Source: a virus. Taken from it: 64,000 bases of DNA. The DNA is taken from positions 38,005 through 102,004 of IMG/VR virus record IMGVR_UViG_3300048592_000418. One strand, given 5' to 3'. The stretch's first letter is position 1, and every line of letters starts with the position of its first letter. This document shows positions 15,304 to 24,045 of this stretch, in pieces. The position numbers and the translations under genes were made by a program. The notes below the pieces were generated by a model, which ran no database searches, was not told the DNA's origin, and was given only the letters and a program-made list of their open reading frames with translations.

Positions 15304-17045
15304 ACGGAATGCACATCGACACGAGGCGCGAGGGATTTCAGATGACGCGCGAACGCCGGCGCTCGAACGCGGAATGGCCGGCATGGCTGAACGCAGCATG
15401 GAACACCCCGATTGACGAACCGGGCGCGGTTTACCCGGACCCGAATGATCCGGATCGCTCGAACGGGCGCGTTTGCGTCAATGTCCACCCGGACGGCTGT
15501 TCGCGGCAGATAGTCGAATGGAACGAATGGATCATTCGCGAGGCTGACGGCCGGCTGTGGGTGACGGACAGCAGCGATCCGACGATTGCGAACATCGAAA
15601 TCGCGGCCGGTCAGGAGCTGAAGCAAGAGCGGCGCGCATACATCGCCGAGAAATTGCTTCAAACGGCGCCGGAATTGGCCGCTGAACTGGACACGCTCCG
15701 CGCCGAGTTGGCCGAAGCAAAATCGAATTACATCGGCGCATGCCAGACAATCGCGGCGATGCATGCCGCGGCCGTGGGTGGAATTCGGGGACCGAACCGC
15801 GGCGTCGTTGAAGACGTGGCAGACGTTGCCGAGCGGCTTCGCTTGCTCGAACTCTCGCGCACCGATCCCGAAAAAAGTCTCGCCGCGCACGCGATCCAGT
15901 TGAACGCGACGCTGCGCAAGACGCAGGAAGAACTTCAGACCGCGAACGCGCTGCTGGACGGGCTGAAACGGCCGAACCCGGCGGCAATCGATCAAGTCGT
16001 GGAACGGCTTTGGGGGAAGGCTGGCACGAACACGCCGGACACATTCCGGGATGAAGCGCGGCGGATCCTGCGCGAGCACTTCGGCGAGTTCGGCACGAAT
16101 GATCGCGCCGAGCTGGAAAAGCTCCGCGGCTACTATCGCCAGATCGGCGCGACGCTCGGCGATGACGCAGTGATCAGCCGAGTCCGGGCACAGGCGGACA
16201 CGATCAACCGGCTGCGCATGGAGCTTTCCGCGCTCGAAACGCTGAAGACGGACACTGAAGCGCACGCGGACAGGCTGGCGTCTGCGCTCGGATGGCTCGC
16301 GAGCACGTGCGGGACGCAGGTTCCGGCCGTGGTGGACGCGCTGCGAGCGCACGCCATGCGACGCGGCGCCGATTTTCAGGACGCCGGGCCGATCCAGTCG
16401 CCGGCGCTGATTCCCGCGCGAAAGCTCCCGGAGGGAACGGCGTTGCTGTATCCGGGCGTTCATCAGGTTCGCGGCGTTATCTGCGCGCGTGACGTGATCG
16501 TGACGCCGGCGAAGATTCCGGACCGGACGAAGCTCGTGATCTTCGATGGCGTGCTTTTCCACGTCTGGCAGGCGTTCGCGACGGACGCCGGGACTGTGCT
16601 GCTCGCGGCGCCGGATTCTGCCGTGATGGAAACGGACGACGAAGCGGACGCAGCGGAGGCAATGCGGCTCGCGGGAATGGCTGCGACGGATGAACACGTG
16701 ATCGCGCGGCTGCGCGCGTTCCCGCGTCCGCGGCACGTCGGCATTCAGCCGAAGCCGCTCCCGACGCATCCGGTTGACGCGATGAAGGCGATCGGCATTC
16801 CCATGGATCCGGACGTGGAACGCGATCTTCGTGCGCACTGCGACGCACCTGTTGACGTTTCGGCGATGGACGGCGGGCCGAAGCGAATCGGCGACGTGCT
16901 CGAACAGTGCGGCCGGGAACACGCGGAGGCGATGCAGCGGATTGAAATTCAGCGCGCGCAGTTGAACCCGAACCCGCCGGCGGAACTGGCTCGGCAGGCG
17001 ATGGCGAAAGCGCGCGATATAGTCAGCGAAGGGAATCACCCATGA
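15300..17045 (+). CDS. Large hypothetical protein with coiled coil
   Basis: A protein of 581 residues. The start is at ATGA 15300; an ATG at 15273 lies inside the previous gene. The N-terminus carries WIIREADGRLWVTD, a motif seen at the front of many phage accessory proteins. Residues 115-350 are long helices with heptad-like Leu/Glu patterning. The C-terminal third is mixed and ends in a short helical segment. I do not recognise a catalytic site. It is the largest gene of the 13-20 kb region, but its role is unknown. Confidence 0.75.
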   Translation: MNGMHIDTRREGFQMTRERRRSNAEWPAWLNAAWNTPIDEPGAVYPDPNDPDRSNGRVCVNVHPDGCSRQIVEWNEWIIREADGRLWVTDSSDPTIANIEIAAGQELKQERRAYIAEKLLQTAPELAAELDTLRAELAEAKSNYIGACQTIAAMHAAAVGGIRGPNRGVVEDVADVAERLRLLELSRTDPEKSLAAHAIQLNATLRKTQEELQTANALLDGLKRPNPAAIDQVVERLWGKAGTNTPDTFRDEARRILREHFGEFGTNDRAELEKLRGYYRQIGATLGDDAVISRVRAQADTINRLRMELSALETLKTDTEAHADRLASALGWLASTCGTQVPAVVDALRAHAMRRGADFQDAGPIQSPALIPARKLPEGTALLYPGVHQVRGVICARDVIVTPAKIPDRTKLVIFDGVLFHVWQAFATDAGTVLLAAPDSAVMETDDEADAAEAMRLAGMAATDEHVIARLRAFPRPRHVGIQPKPLPTHPVDAMKAIGIPMDPDVERDLRAHCDAPVDVSAMDGGPKRIGDVLEQCGREHAEAMQRIEIQRAQLNPNPPAELARQAMAKARDIVSEGNHP

Positions 17046-17863
17046 TCGCACTCACATTCACTCGCACCGAATGGGCGGCGTTCGGCATGGGCGCCGGCGT
17101 CGTCATTCTTCTGTTCCTGATCGCGGCCGGTCTGCTGTTCTGGCACTGGGGAAGAACGATCCCGCCGGAGTTTCGCGAGAAACCGCCGGGACCGCCGGAG
17201 CATCAGAACTGCCGATGCGTGCCGCGGCCGGAGCTGACGCCGGACGAGCGGGATCGGATGACTCACGGCCGATTTGAGAACACCCCGGATCCGAAACGTG
17301 ACACGCTGGGGCTGATTCTGGCGCGAATGTTCATCTTCGTCCCGACGGAAGGGCCGGCGGCGAACACGCGACGGCTGATCGATGGCGCCGAAGCGCAGGC
17401 GATGGCGCTCGGCGTTTACAAGGAACCGGCGACGGTGATCCGCATGCTCTCGAACCTTCAGCGCGGGGAATGCGCGTGCGTCAGTGTCGCCGGCGGCATG
17501 CTCGAACGGCCGCGCAAGCTCGGCGAGGTTCCGCATCCGACGCCGGGACGGGACAACGTGTCCCCGCTGCGCAATCACCCGGAACTCGCGGAGGATCCGC
17601 AATACATCCGGCAATGCCTGCGCTCGCGGGACATGGCGGAGGACTACGCAGCGCGCACCGGACGCCGGCCGGAGCTGTTCGGCTTGCGCTCGGCGGCGGG
17701 AAGCGGGATCCTGCTGACGCGCAAGCGGGCCGTGGAATTCGCTGCGAAGCATTATCCGCCGTCCGGCGCCGAAGACATCATTGCCAGTCTCGCGCGCGGC
17801 GCATGCAGTCGCGTTGACGTTGGCAGCGGCACGATCACGAGGTTCGAGCTGACGGCGAGCTGA
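17042..17863 (+). CDS. Membrane-anchored hypothetical protein
   Basis: A protein of 273 residues. One transmembrane segment near residues 14-34 (GVVILLFLIAAGLLFW) is followed by a Pro-rich linker with NCRCVPRPE. The remainder is soluble and seems to contain two related blocks, one near 115-150 (LQRGECACVSVAGG) and one near 225-265 (LARGACSRVDVGSG). The function is unknown. Confidence 0.7.
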   Translation: MIALTFTRTEWAAFGMGAGVVILLFLIAAGLLFWHWGRTIPPEFREKPPGPPEHQNCRCVPRPELTPDERDRMTHGRFENTPDPKRDTLGLILARMFIFVPTEGPAANTRRLIDGAEAQAMALGVYKEPATVIRMLSNLQRGECACVSVAGGMLERPRKLGEVPHPTPGRDNVSPLRNHPELAEDPQYIRQCLRSRDMAEDYAARTGRRPELFGLRSAAGSGILLTRKRAVEFAAKHYPPSGAEDIIASLARGACSRVDVGSGTITRFELTAS

Positions 17864-18099
17864 TGCCGCTCGCGCGAATGCATGTCATCCCAGTCGGCGG
17901 AGCGGAGCCGGTTCACGTCGCTTCGCCGAACTGCTGGTGTTATCCCGCGGTGAAGACGCTCGAAAACCCGGCGCCGGCATATCATCCGGACATGATTGTT
18001 CACAACGCCGACGATAAGCGCGAGCGTTGGGAACAGGTGACAGGACGGCCGCGCGATCCCGGCGCGAAATGGGTGAACGTCTGCGAAGAAGTCCCGTGA
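17863..18099 (+). CDS. Small hypothetical protein
   Basis: 78 residues, TGATG-coupled to the previous gene and GTGA-coupled to the next. Contains SPNCWCYPAV. It lies just before the HNH nuclease. The function is unknown. Confidence 0.7.
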   Translation: MPLARMHVIPVGGAEPVHVASPNCWCYPAVKTLENPAPAYHPDMIVHNADDKRERWEQVTGRPRDPGAKWVNVCEEVP

Positions 18100-18890
18100 G
18101 GAACATCCGCCGGCACAATTTGGACGAACCCCGGCCGCGACACGTCGAAAAGGCCGCGCGATCACCCGAAACCGCCGCGCGACGGCCGGAAAAGGTCGCG
18201 CAACCCGTGGAAACGGCACCGCGAACGGCCGCGGAGCCGGTGCGATACCCTCCGGAATTCGTCGGACCGCCGGCGCTCGAAGGCTACGCTCGCGCGCATT
18301 TCACGCGCTGGGGATGGCGCACGGAGATCCCGCGGGACAGGTTCGCGCGGATCGGCAAATGGGGCGAAACCGGGATTCAGGGAATCGGGCCGAACGGCCG
18401 GATCCTGTGCCTGTGCGGCTGCGGCCGGGAAGTTCCCGTGTCGAAACGGCACACGACGAAGTTCCGGCCGGGCTGCTGGGAGGAATGGGCGAAGGTTCAC
18501 GACGCGAGCACGGTCCGACGGCACGTCTGGAAGCGGGACAAGGGCGTTTGCGCGGAATGCAGGGTGGACACCGAAGCGCTGAAGCGCGAGACGGCCGCGA
18601 AGCTCGGCGAAGACGTGCGGCGCAACTGGGACGGGAATTTTTACTTCGTCGGCTTCAGCCGCGCGGCGCGCCGGGCCCACCATATCCCGCCGGGATTCCC
18701 GGACGTTGATCGCGCATGGTGGGAAGCCGATCACCGCGTCCCGGTGATCGAAGGCGGCGGGCTGTGCTCACTCGAAGGCATGCGGACGCTGTGCATCCCC
18801 TGTCACAAAAAGGCGACGGCCGCGCTTGCTGCTAGACGCGCCGCGGCGCGCGTTCCACCCTCCGCGGAATGCCAGCTTCAACTTTCCTGA
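18096..18890 (+). CDS. HNH endonuclease
   Basis: 264 residues from GTG 18096 (GTGA junction). The HNH core has VWKRDKGVCAEC, the ADHRVPVIEGGG histidine block and the closing LCIPCHKKAT with a second zinc pair. An extra CLCGCGREV cluster lies upstream. HNH nucleases near terminases assist DNA packaging in HK97-type phages. Here the terminase is 2 kb downstream beyond two dyads and a hairpin, so the link is inferred. Confidence 0.88.
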   Translation: MRNIRRHNLDEPRPRHVEKAARSPETAARRPEKVAQPVETAPRTAAEPVRYPPEFVGPPALEGYARAHFTRWGWRTEIPRDRFARIGKWGETGIQGIGPNGRILCLCGCGREVPVSKRHTTKFRPGCWEEWAKVHDASTVRRHVWKRDKGVCAECRVDTEALKRETAAKLGEDVRRNWDGNFYFVGFSRAARRAHHIPPGFPDVDRAWWEADHRVPVIEGGGLCSLEGMRTLCIPCHKKATAALAARRAAARVPPSAECQLQLS

Positions 18891-19321
18891 GATCGCGCGA
18901 CTGGCGCGAAAAACTCGGCGGCGTTTCCATCGCCTATTTCTGGAACGAGACGTTCGGCTTCGGCGTTCTGACGTGTTGGCCGATCAACTTCGCGCAGTTC
19001 AAAACGATTGCGCGGCACTACGGCGTTGCGCGAGCTGACATCGCCGCACTGGGAACGACGGAGATCCGGAGCGCGCAGTATTTCTTTTTCCCGGAGCGCG
19101 AAACGCACGTGATCGCGTTCTCGAAGCGGGAAGTCGCGGCGCGTGACGTAGGCGTGATCGCGCATGAGTCGTTCCATTGCGTGCGGAATGCGCTGCGGCG
19201 CCGGGGAATCACGACGGACGGCGGCGACGGCGAGGAAGCGCACGCCTACGCGCTCGGATGGCTGACGAACAAGATCACGGACGCACGCGGGATCGTGCGT
19301 TACCGGGATCCGTCCAAGTAG
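18869..19321 (+). CDS. Putative zinc metallopeptidase-like protein (HExxH)
   Basis: A protein of 150 residues with HESFH at 99-103, a match to the HExxH zinc-binding motif, and a downstream EEAHAYALGWL that could supply the third ligand. Similar small proteins are found in phages with no tested activity. It overlaps the HNH gene by 22 bases and ends at TAG 19319-19321, just before the dyad at 19357. Confidence 0.75.
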   Translation: MPASTFLRSRDWREKLGGVSIAYFWNETFGFGVLTCWPINFAQFKTIARHYGVARADIAALGTTEIRSAQYFFFPERETHVIAFSKREVAARDVGVIAHESFHCVRNALRRRGITTDGGDGEEAHAYALGWLTNKITDARGIVRYRDPSK

Positions 19322-19340
19322 AATCTAATTGGATTCCCGA

Positions 19341-19380
19341 AAAAAGTGCTTGCAAAGGAACCAAACATGGTTCCTAGTGC
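19341..19380 (+). promoter_or_regulatory. Promoter-operator element, copy 3 (dyad 19357-19374)
   Basis: An A-rich run (AAAAAGTG) is followed by CTTGC, AAA, the dyad GGAACC-AAACAT-GGTTCC and TAGTG. TTGCAA reads as a -35 box, and CCTAGT after 17 bases is a possible -10. The ATG of the next gene is at 19403. The arrangement is nearly identical in eight other places. The dyad likely binds a dimeric regulator. Confidence 0.78.
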
Positions 19381-19402
19381 AGTCCACGAAACGAACCCGA
19401 AC

Positions 19403-19993
19403 ATGAAAACATTCCAATTCGTCACTGACATCGCGAAGAACAATTCCGTTGATCCGGAGTTCATCGCGTCCGAACTCGGACACGCCGGGCCGAACGCGGC
19501 AAACGGCGCTTTGCTTGCCGTGCGTCGCGTCTGCGATGGCGGCGAAGTTCGCCGCGTGTTCCAGCTCGGCAACGGCCGCAAGGTTCTCCGGGTAGAGAGC
19601 TACGGCCGCACGATCAGCATTTACGAAAACGCGGAAGACATTCCCGCGGCGCCGCAGACGCTTCCCGTCGGCACGGTGATCGCCGGCTTCACGTATTCGA
19701 CGAGCCGGAAGGATGGACTCCCGACGGCGTTCGCGTCGCGCGACTGCGAAACGTCGTTCAAGATCGAAGACGTGCGCGAGTGGCACGTGTCGCGGGAATA
19801 CGGCAGCGCGATCTATCGGCTCGGCGCGACGCTCGCCGACGGCCGGCTTGTGTTCGTCGTCCGCTCGCAGCTTCCGAATTACATCGCCGATCCGCTCGGC
19901 AAGATCGCGGAAGCCGTGCGGCGGAACACCGTCCGGCACAGCGGCGGAAGCCGTTCGATCCAGTTCTGGCACGGGCCGGCGCTGAAAACCTGA
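19403..19993 (+). CDS. Hypothetical protein, first gene of operator cassette
   Basis: 196 residues. The ATG at 19403 follows the element by 28 bases; the longer frame from within the element is unlikely. The protein is mixed alpha/beta, with RVFQLGNGRKVLRVESYGR and a C-terminal basic segment. The function is unknown. Its stop is followed directly by the next dyad element. Confidence 0.75.
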   Translation: MKTFQFVTDIAKNNSVDPEFIASELGHAGPNAANGALLAVRRVCDGGEVRRVFQLGNGRKVLRVESYGRTISIYENAEDIPAAPQTLPVGTVIAGFTYSTSRKDGLPTAFASRDCETSFKIEDVREWHVSREYGSAIYRLGATLADGRLVFVVRSQLPNYIADPLGKIAEAVRRNTVRHSGGSRSIQFWHGPALKT

Positions 19994-20033
19994 AAAAATG
20001 TCTTGCAAAGGAACCAAACATGGTTCCTACTGT
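19992..20033 (+). promoter_or_regulatory. Promoter-operator element, copy 4 (dyad 20010-20027)
   Basis: GAAAAAATGT, then CTTGC, AAA and the dyad with centre AAACAT, then TACTGTG. The ATG of the next gene lies at 20041, 13 bases after the dyad. If transcription starts 6-8 bases beyond a CCTACT -10 box, the mRNA would have almost no leader. Confidence 0.78.
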
Positions 20034-20040
20034 GCGCACG

Positions 20041-20445
20041 ATGAACACGAACACGACGCAGGGAACCCGGATCGCGGAAGCCTTCGTGATTGAAGGCGAT
20101 CTTTACGCAGGCGTGAACGGCTGGGGCGAGCCGTTCGAGACGTTCAACGCTCAAGTCGGCGTCACGACGGCGGACGGCCGCAAGCTCGTCCATCGCGAAT
20201 TTTGCGCCGTCGGCGTCGTTCACACGGATGAAGGCGATTTCGTCGCTCCGTCTCGCCGTCGCGCTCGCGCTTTCGCGGATCGCGTTGCTGCGGCCGGCGT
20301 GATCGATGAAGCGCGCTGGGAACCGATGGAAGAACCGGAAGCGCTCGAAGTGCGGCTTCATCGTGAATTTCTGCGCGAGGAAGCGGAGCGTCACGGCACG
20401 CAGCCGGCCGGCGCCGCGGCTTATGCTCGCATGCTGGCGCGGTGA
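20041..20445 (+). CDS. Hypothetical protein with MNTNT start
   Basis: 134 residues, starting at ATG 20041 with MNTNTTQG, one of several cassette proteins that begin with Thr/Asn repeats. N-terminal half beta-rich (GVTTADGRKLVHREF), C-terminal half helical. The function is unknown. Confidence 0.75.
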   Translation: MNTNTTQGTRIAEAFVIEGDLYAGVNGWGEPFETFNAQVGVTTADGRKLVHREFCAVGVVHTDEGDFVAPSRRRARAFADRVAAAGVIDEARWEPMEEPEALEVRLHREFLREEAERHGTQPAGAAAYARMLAR

Positions 20446-20591
20446 TGACTCGAAGCGAAGTCTCGAAACTGACGCACGCGAAGCGGCGAATCCGCCGGCA
20501 TTGGCCGCGGCGCTCGAACCCGCGCGTTCGCGAGTGGATTCGCCGCGACATCGCCGTCATTCGATTTCTGAAAACTGGAAGCTGGGAATGA
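20445..20591 (+). CDS. Small basic protein (48 aa)
   Basis: 48 residues, TGATG-linked to the previous gene and ATGA-linked to the next. Very Arg-rich (KRRIRRHWPRRSNPRVRE), consistent with nucleic-acid binding. The small size makes it less certain. Confidence 0.5.
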   Translation: MTRSEVSKLTHAKRRIRRHWPRRSNPRVREWIRRDIAVIRFLKTGSWE

Positions 20592-20803
20592 AGCTCGAAC
20601 CGAAACAGATCACGCGCATGTCGCGACGGCGGAACCCGCGCGTCAAAGGCGGCGACGTTTTGCTTGCCGAGCACGGCGGGAAATGGGTTCGGATTTCAAC
20701 GGCGACGTGGATCCGCGCAATCGAAGCGGGCGTTCCGTGGGATCACACTGGCGAATGGGCCGGCGCTCGCGTTCCCGGAGCGACGGGAGATCCGCCTAAG
20801 TAG
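20588..20803 (+). CDS. Small hypothetical protein
   Basis: 71 residues from the ATGA junction. Basic N-terminus (KQITRMSRRRNPRVKGG) and a beta-like core (VLLAEHGGKWVRIST). It ends with TAG shortly before a GC-rich hairpin. The function is unknown. Confidence 0.65.
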   Translation: MKLEPKQITRMSRRRNPRVKGGDVLLAEHGGKWVRISTATWIRAIEAGVPWDHTGEWAGARVPGATGDPPK

Positions 20804-20830
20804 GCGCACGAAGGTTGACAGGCTCGGCAT

Positions 20831-20870
20831 CCGCCGGCGTTCTCTCACGAGACGCCGGCGGCGTCATTTA
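20831..20870 (+). terminator. GC-rich hairpin, probable terminator
   Basis: CCGCCGGCGT (20831-20840) pairs perfectly with ACGCCGGCGG (20852-20861) across an 11-base loop. The following CGTCATTTAT is only moderately T-rich. It lies between the last gene of a dyad-headed cassette and the terminase block, so it probably ends the cassette transcript. A TTGACA at 20815-20820 just upstream could instead be a -35 box. Confidence 0.65.
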
Positions 20871-20899
20871 TGCGCGGCGCGCGAACCATACATGACGAA

Positions 20900-20959
20900 A
20901 TGATCACGAGAACCGAAGCGAACGCGTGCGCGTTCGAGTCATCCGCGCATCCTGTCTGA
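20900..20959 (+). CDS. Putative 19-aa leader peptide before terminase
   Basis: A short frame starts at ATG 20900 and ends at TGA 20957-20959, overlapping the terminase ATG as TGATG. Such coupling is the rule in this genome, so the peptide may serve to load ribosomes for the terminase. Too short to judge by composition. Confidence 0.35.
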   Translation: MITRTEANACAFESSAHPV

Positions 20960-22341
20960 TGGTGGCACATGCGCCAATTTCGACGGAGCCGGTGACGGTC
21001 TGGAAGCCGAACAGCGGTCCGCAATACAAGTTTCTTGCGTGCGCTGCGCGTGAAGTGCTTTACGGCGGAGCCGCCGGCGGCGGGAAAACTGACGGGCTGC
21101 TGATGGGAGCGATCCGCTTCCGCGAGAACCCGAACATGCGGGCAATCGTGTTTCGGAAAACGTTCCCGATGCTGTCAAAGATCATCGACAGATCGAAGGC
21201 GCTTTATCCGCACCTCGGCGCGCGTTACAACGAATCGAAGCACGTCTGGCGCTTCCCGGCCGGCGGATTCGTGCGCTTCGGCAATCTCGACAAACCCGGC
21301 GCGGAAGAGAACTACCAAGGCGAAGACTTCACTTACATCGCGTTTGACGAGCTGACGCAGTGGGCAACGGCGAAGCAATACACGTATCTGCGATCACGTC
21401 TGCGTTCGAGCGCGGGAAGCGGGATCTCGCACCTGATGATTCGCGGCGCGTGCAATCCCGGCGGGCGCGGGCATGGGTGGGTGAAGTTGCACTTCGGGAT
21501 CGATGACGCCGGCAACGCGGCCGATTTCATTGACACCGGCACGCCGGATCAGCCGGGAACCGGATTCCGTCGCGTGTTCATCCCCGCTCGGCTGCGCGAC
21601 AATCCGTTTTTGTCCGGCACGGATTACGAGCGCGAGCTGATGGCGCTCCCGCACGATCTGCGCGTCGCGCTGTTAGATGGCCGCTGGGATGTCGTCGCCG
21701 GCGCCGTGTTCGGGCATCACTGGAACCCGCGGCTTTGGGATGACAAAGACACGCCGGGCAACGTCTGCGACGCGTTCGAGATTCCGCAGCACTGGAAGAT
21801 CTGGCGCGGAGCTGACGACGGCTTCAATGCGCCGGCGTGCTGTCTATGGTTCGCGCAGAACGATGATCGGATCTTCGTGGTGGATGAACTTTACCGGGAA
21901 GGCATGTCCCCGGAAGCATTCGCGGAAGAAGTCCTGAAGCGGGACAATCAGCTTCGGGCCGGCGGCAGGATCACGGGCGTCATTGATCCGGGCGCGTTCG
22001 CAAAGACGGGCATCACGCACAAGCAAGGGCAGTCCCGCGGGCAAATCATGAACGCGTGCGGCTGTCACTGGGAGGAAGCCGAGAAAGGGCCGCATTCGCG
22101 CGTGAATGACGTTTCGCTTGTCGCAACGTCGCTCTCGAAGGTTTTACCGGACGGCCGGCGGAAAGTGATCGTGTTCCGGCGCTGCAAAAACCTGATCCGA
22201 ACGATTCCGGTTCTCCCGCGTGACGACGTGAACCCGGAAGACGTGGACAGCGATTCGGAAGATCACGCTTATGACGCTTTTCGTTACGGGTTGCAATGGC
22301 GCCGGCGGGAGATCAAACAGGGGAAGCTCTCCGGTCTGTAA
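20959..22341 (+). CDS. terL: Terminase large subunit
   Basis: 460 residues from ATG 20959; a GTG at 20926 would add 11 residues but the TGATG overlap favours 20959. The packaging ATPase has Walker A GGAAGGGKT at 36-44 and Walker B FDE with D130 and E131. The C-terminal RNase H-like nuclease shows the acidic positions D286 (GADDGF), D343 (VIDPGAF) and a late SEDHAYDAFRY block. It cuts and pumps phage DNA into proheads with the portal encoded next. A candidate small subunit is at 14157. Confidence 0.95.
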   Translation: MVAHAPISTEPVTVWKPNSGPQYKFLACAAREVLYGGAAGGGKTDGLLMGAIRFRENPNMRAIVFRKTFPMLSKIIDRSKALYPHLGARYNESKHVWRFPAGGFVRFGNLDKPGAEENYQGEDFTYIAFDELTQWATAKQYTYLRSRLRSSAGSGISHLMIRGACNPGGRGHGWVKLHFGIDDAGNAADFIDTGTPDQPGTGFRRVFIPARLRDNPFLSGTDYERELMALPHDLRVALLDGRWDVVAGAVFGHHWNPRLWDDKDTPGNVCDAFEIPQHWKIWRGADDGFNAPACCLWFAQNDDRIFVVDELYREGMSPEAFAEEVLKRDNQLRAGGRITGVIDPGAFAKTGITHKQGQSRGQIMNACGCHWEEAEKGPHSRVNDVSLVATSLSKVLPDGRRKVIVFRRCKNLIRTIPVLPRDDVNPEDVDSDSEDHAYDAFRYGLQWRRREIKQGKLSGL

Positions 22342-22355
22342 ACCGCTTCCCGAAA

Positions 22356-24023
22356 ATGCCTGTTTCAACCTTTCATCCGCTATACATGAAGGCCGTTCCG
22401 AAGTGGGAACGGATTCGCACGGTTCTCGAAGGCGAAGACAAAGTGAAGGAAGCCGGCGACAAGTATTTGCCGCGGCTGTCCGCGCAGACTGATGACGAAT
22501 ACAACGCTTACAAAATGCGCGCGCAGTTCTTCAATGCGACCGGGCGCACGCATGGCGGTTTGCTGGGGCTGATTTTCGGACAGGATCCGAACGTGATCGT
22601 CCCGAAGGACATCGAAGAATGGCTGGACGACGTGACGCTGACGGGGATGACGTTCTTCGGATTCTCGAAGCACGTCACCGATCAGATTCTCGGACCCGGC
22701 CGCTTCGGGATCTACGTGGATTTTGATCAGGACGCCGGCCGGTCATACTTGGTCGGATACACGACGGAACAGATCATCAACTGGCGCACGGAGCGGCGGA
22801 AGGGGAAGCAGTTCGTGACGATGGTCGTTCTGAAGGAATCCGTCGAATCGGTTCAGGCGGATCCGTTCGTCGCCGAAGTTCAGGAACGTTATCGCGTGCT
22901 TTTGCTCGAACCCGCGGACGGCGGGAACGGCAAGCCGATCTTCAAAGTGCGGCTGTATCAGAAGCGGCCGAACGCGGCGCCGGGGAAGGAATCGCCGACG
23001 AAGCGGGCGCGCACAGCTCGAACGGCGCGACTCGGCAACGATGACGAGCTGATGAAGGAAGCCGCGGCGGCGGCGAAAAAGCCGTCAGAAGTTCCGACGG
23101 AAGGCGACTTCGAGATCACGGAGATCGTCCCGGTGATCCGCGGAACACCGCTCGAATTTATTCCGTTCACGTTCGTCGGCGTGACGCGCAACGAAGCGGA
23201 TCCGGAGCGTCCACCCTTGGAAGACGTGGCAACGGTGAACCTGTCCCACTATCGGACGAGCGCGGATCTCGAACACGGCCGGCACTTCACCGGACTGCCG
23301 ACGGCATGGGTTGCGGGATTTGACACGGACGAAGAGCTTCGGATCGGCAGCGGCACGGCATGGATCAGCAAGGATGCGAGCGCGAAGGCCGGCTTTCTCG
23401 AATTCACCGGGCAAGGGCTGAAGGCGCTCGAAGTCGCGCTGGAACAGAAAGAGAAGCAAATGGCCGTTCTCGGCGCGCGCTTGCTCGAACAGCAGAAGAA
23501 GGAAGCCGAGACGGCCGAAACGCTGAAGCTGCGGCAGGCTGGCGAATCGTCCGTGCTCGCGTCCATCGCAACGACGGTAGGCGAAGCGCTGACAATGGCG
23601 CTGCGGTTTCTCGACTACTGGCGCACGGGCGGCGCGCTCGAAACCGATCCGCAGAAGATCAGCGCGGAAATGAACACCGAATTCATTGACGCGTCGCTGA
23701 CTTCGCAGGAAGTCACCGCGCTCGTTTCGGCGTGGCAGGGCAAAGCGATCTCGCATCTCACCTTGCTTCACAATTTCGCGCGCACCGGAATTCTCCCGCC
23801 GGACATTTCGCCGGAAGACGAGCAAGCTCGGATCGATGACGAAGCTCCGTCGCTTACCGGCGACGCGTTGCCGCTGGATCCCGATGACGGCACTGTTCCG
23901 GCGACGCAGCGCGACGCGCAGACGGCCGCGGCGAAGAAAAAGGCCGCGGACGAAGAAAACGAACGCATGATGCGCGAAAAGGAAATGCAGATGAAGGCGA
24001 AGCCGGGCGCATTCAAAAAGTAG
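22356..24023 (+). CDS. Portal protein (DUF4055-like)
   Basis: 555 residues. The start is ATG 22356, where MPVSTFHPLYMKAVPKWERIR resembles the front of DUF4055 proteins; an upstream frame from 22296 overlaps terminase. Features include GLLGLIFGQDP near 65, FGFSKHVTDQILGPGRFGIYVDF, and a long helix near 350-420 (LEQKEKQMAVLGARLLEQQ). The C-terminus is charged and Met/Lys-rich. It would form the dodecameric DNA gate at the capsid vertex. Confidence 0.88.
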   Translation: MPVSTFHPLYMKAVPKWERIRTVLEGEDKVKEAGDKYLPRLSAQTDDEYNAYKMRAQFFNATGRTHGGLLGLIFGQDPNVIVPKDIEEWLDDVTLTGMTFFGFSKHVTDQILGPGRFGIYVDFDQDAGRSYLVGYTTEQIINWRTERRKGKQFVTMVVLKESVESVQADPFVAEVQERYRVLLLEPADGGNGKPIFKVRLYQKRPNAAPGKESPTKRARTARTARLGNDDELMKEAAAAAKKPSEVPTEGDFEITEIVPVIRGTPLEFIPFTFVGVTRNEADPERPPLEDVATVNLSHYRTSADLEHGRHFTGLPTAWVAGFDTDEELRIGSGTAWISKDASAKAGFLEFTGQGLKALEVALEQKEKQMAVLGARLLEQQKKEAETAETLKLRQAGESSVLASIATTVGEALTMALRFLDYWRTGGALETDPQKISAEMNTEFIDASLTSQEVTALVSAWQGKAISHLTLLHNFARTGILPPDISPEDEQARIDDEAPSLTGDALPLDPDDGTVPATQRDAQTAAAKKKAADEENERMMREKEMQMKAKPGAFKK

Positions 24024-24026
24024 CGA

Positions 24027-24045
24027 TTTAGCGTAAAGCGCTAAA
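24027..24045 (+). promoter_or_regulatory. Hairpin abutting the minor-head start codon
   Basis: TTTAGCG (24027-24033) pairs with CGCTAAA (24039-24045) across a 5-base loop. The last paired base is immediately before the ATG at 24046. If formed in mRNA it would cover the ribosome-binding region. Possible translational control; the stem is short and AT-containing. Confidence 0.4.

Noticed and set aside
15042-17051. A 669-codon open frame on the minus strand
   Set aside because: It is antisense to the 581-residue + strand gene, with Arg-rich composition and no junctions to neighbours.
19321-19336. GAATC-TAATTG-GATTC inverted repeat between a stop codon and an operator block
   Set aside because: The 5-bp arms are short and the repeat is not found at the other blocks.
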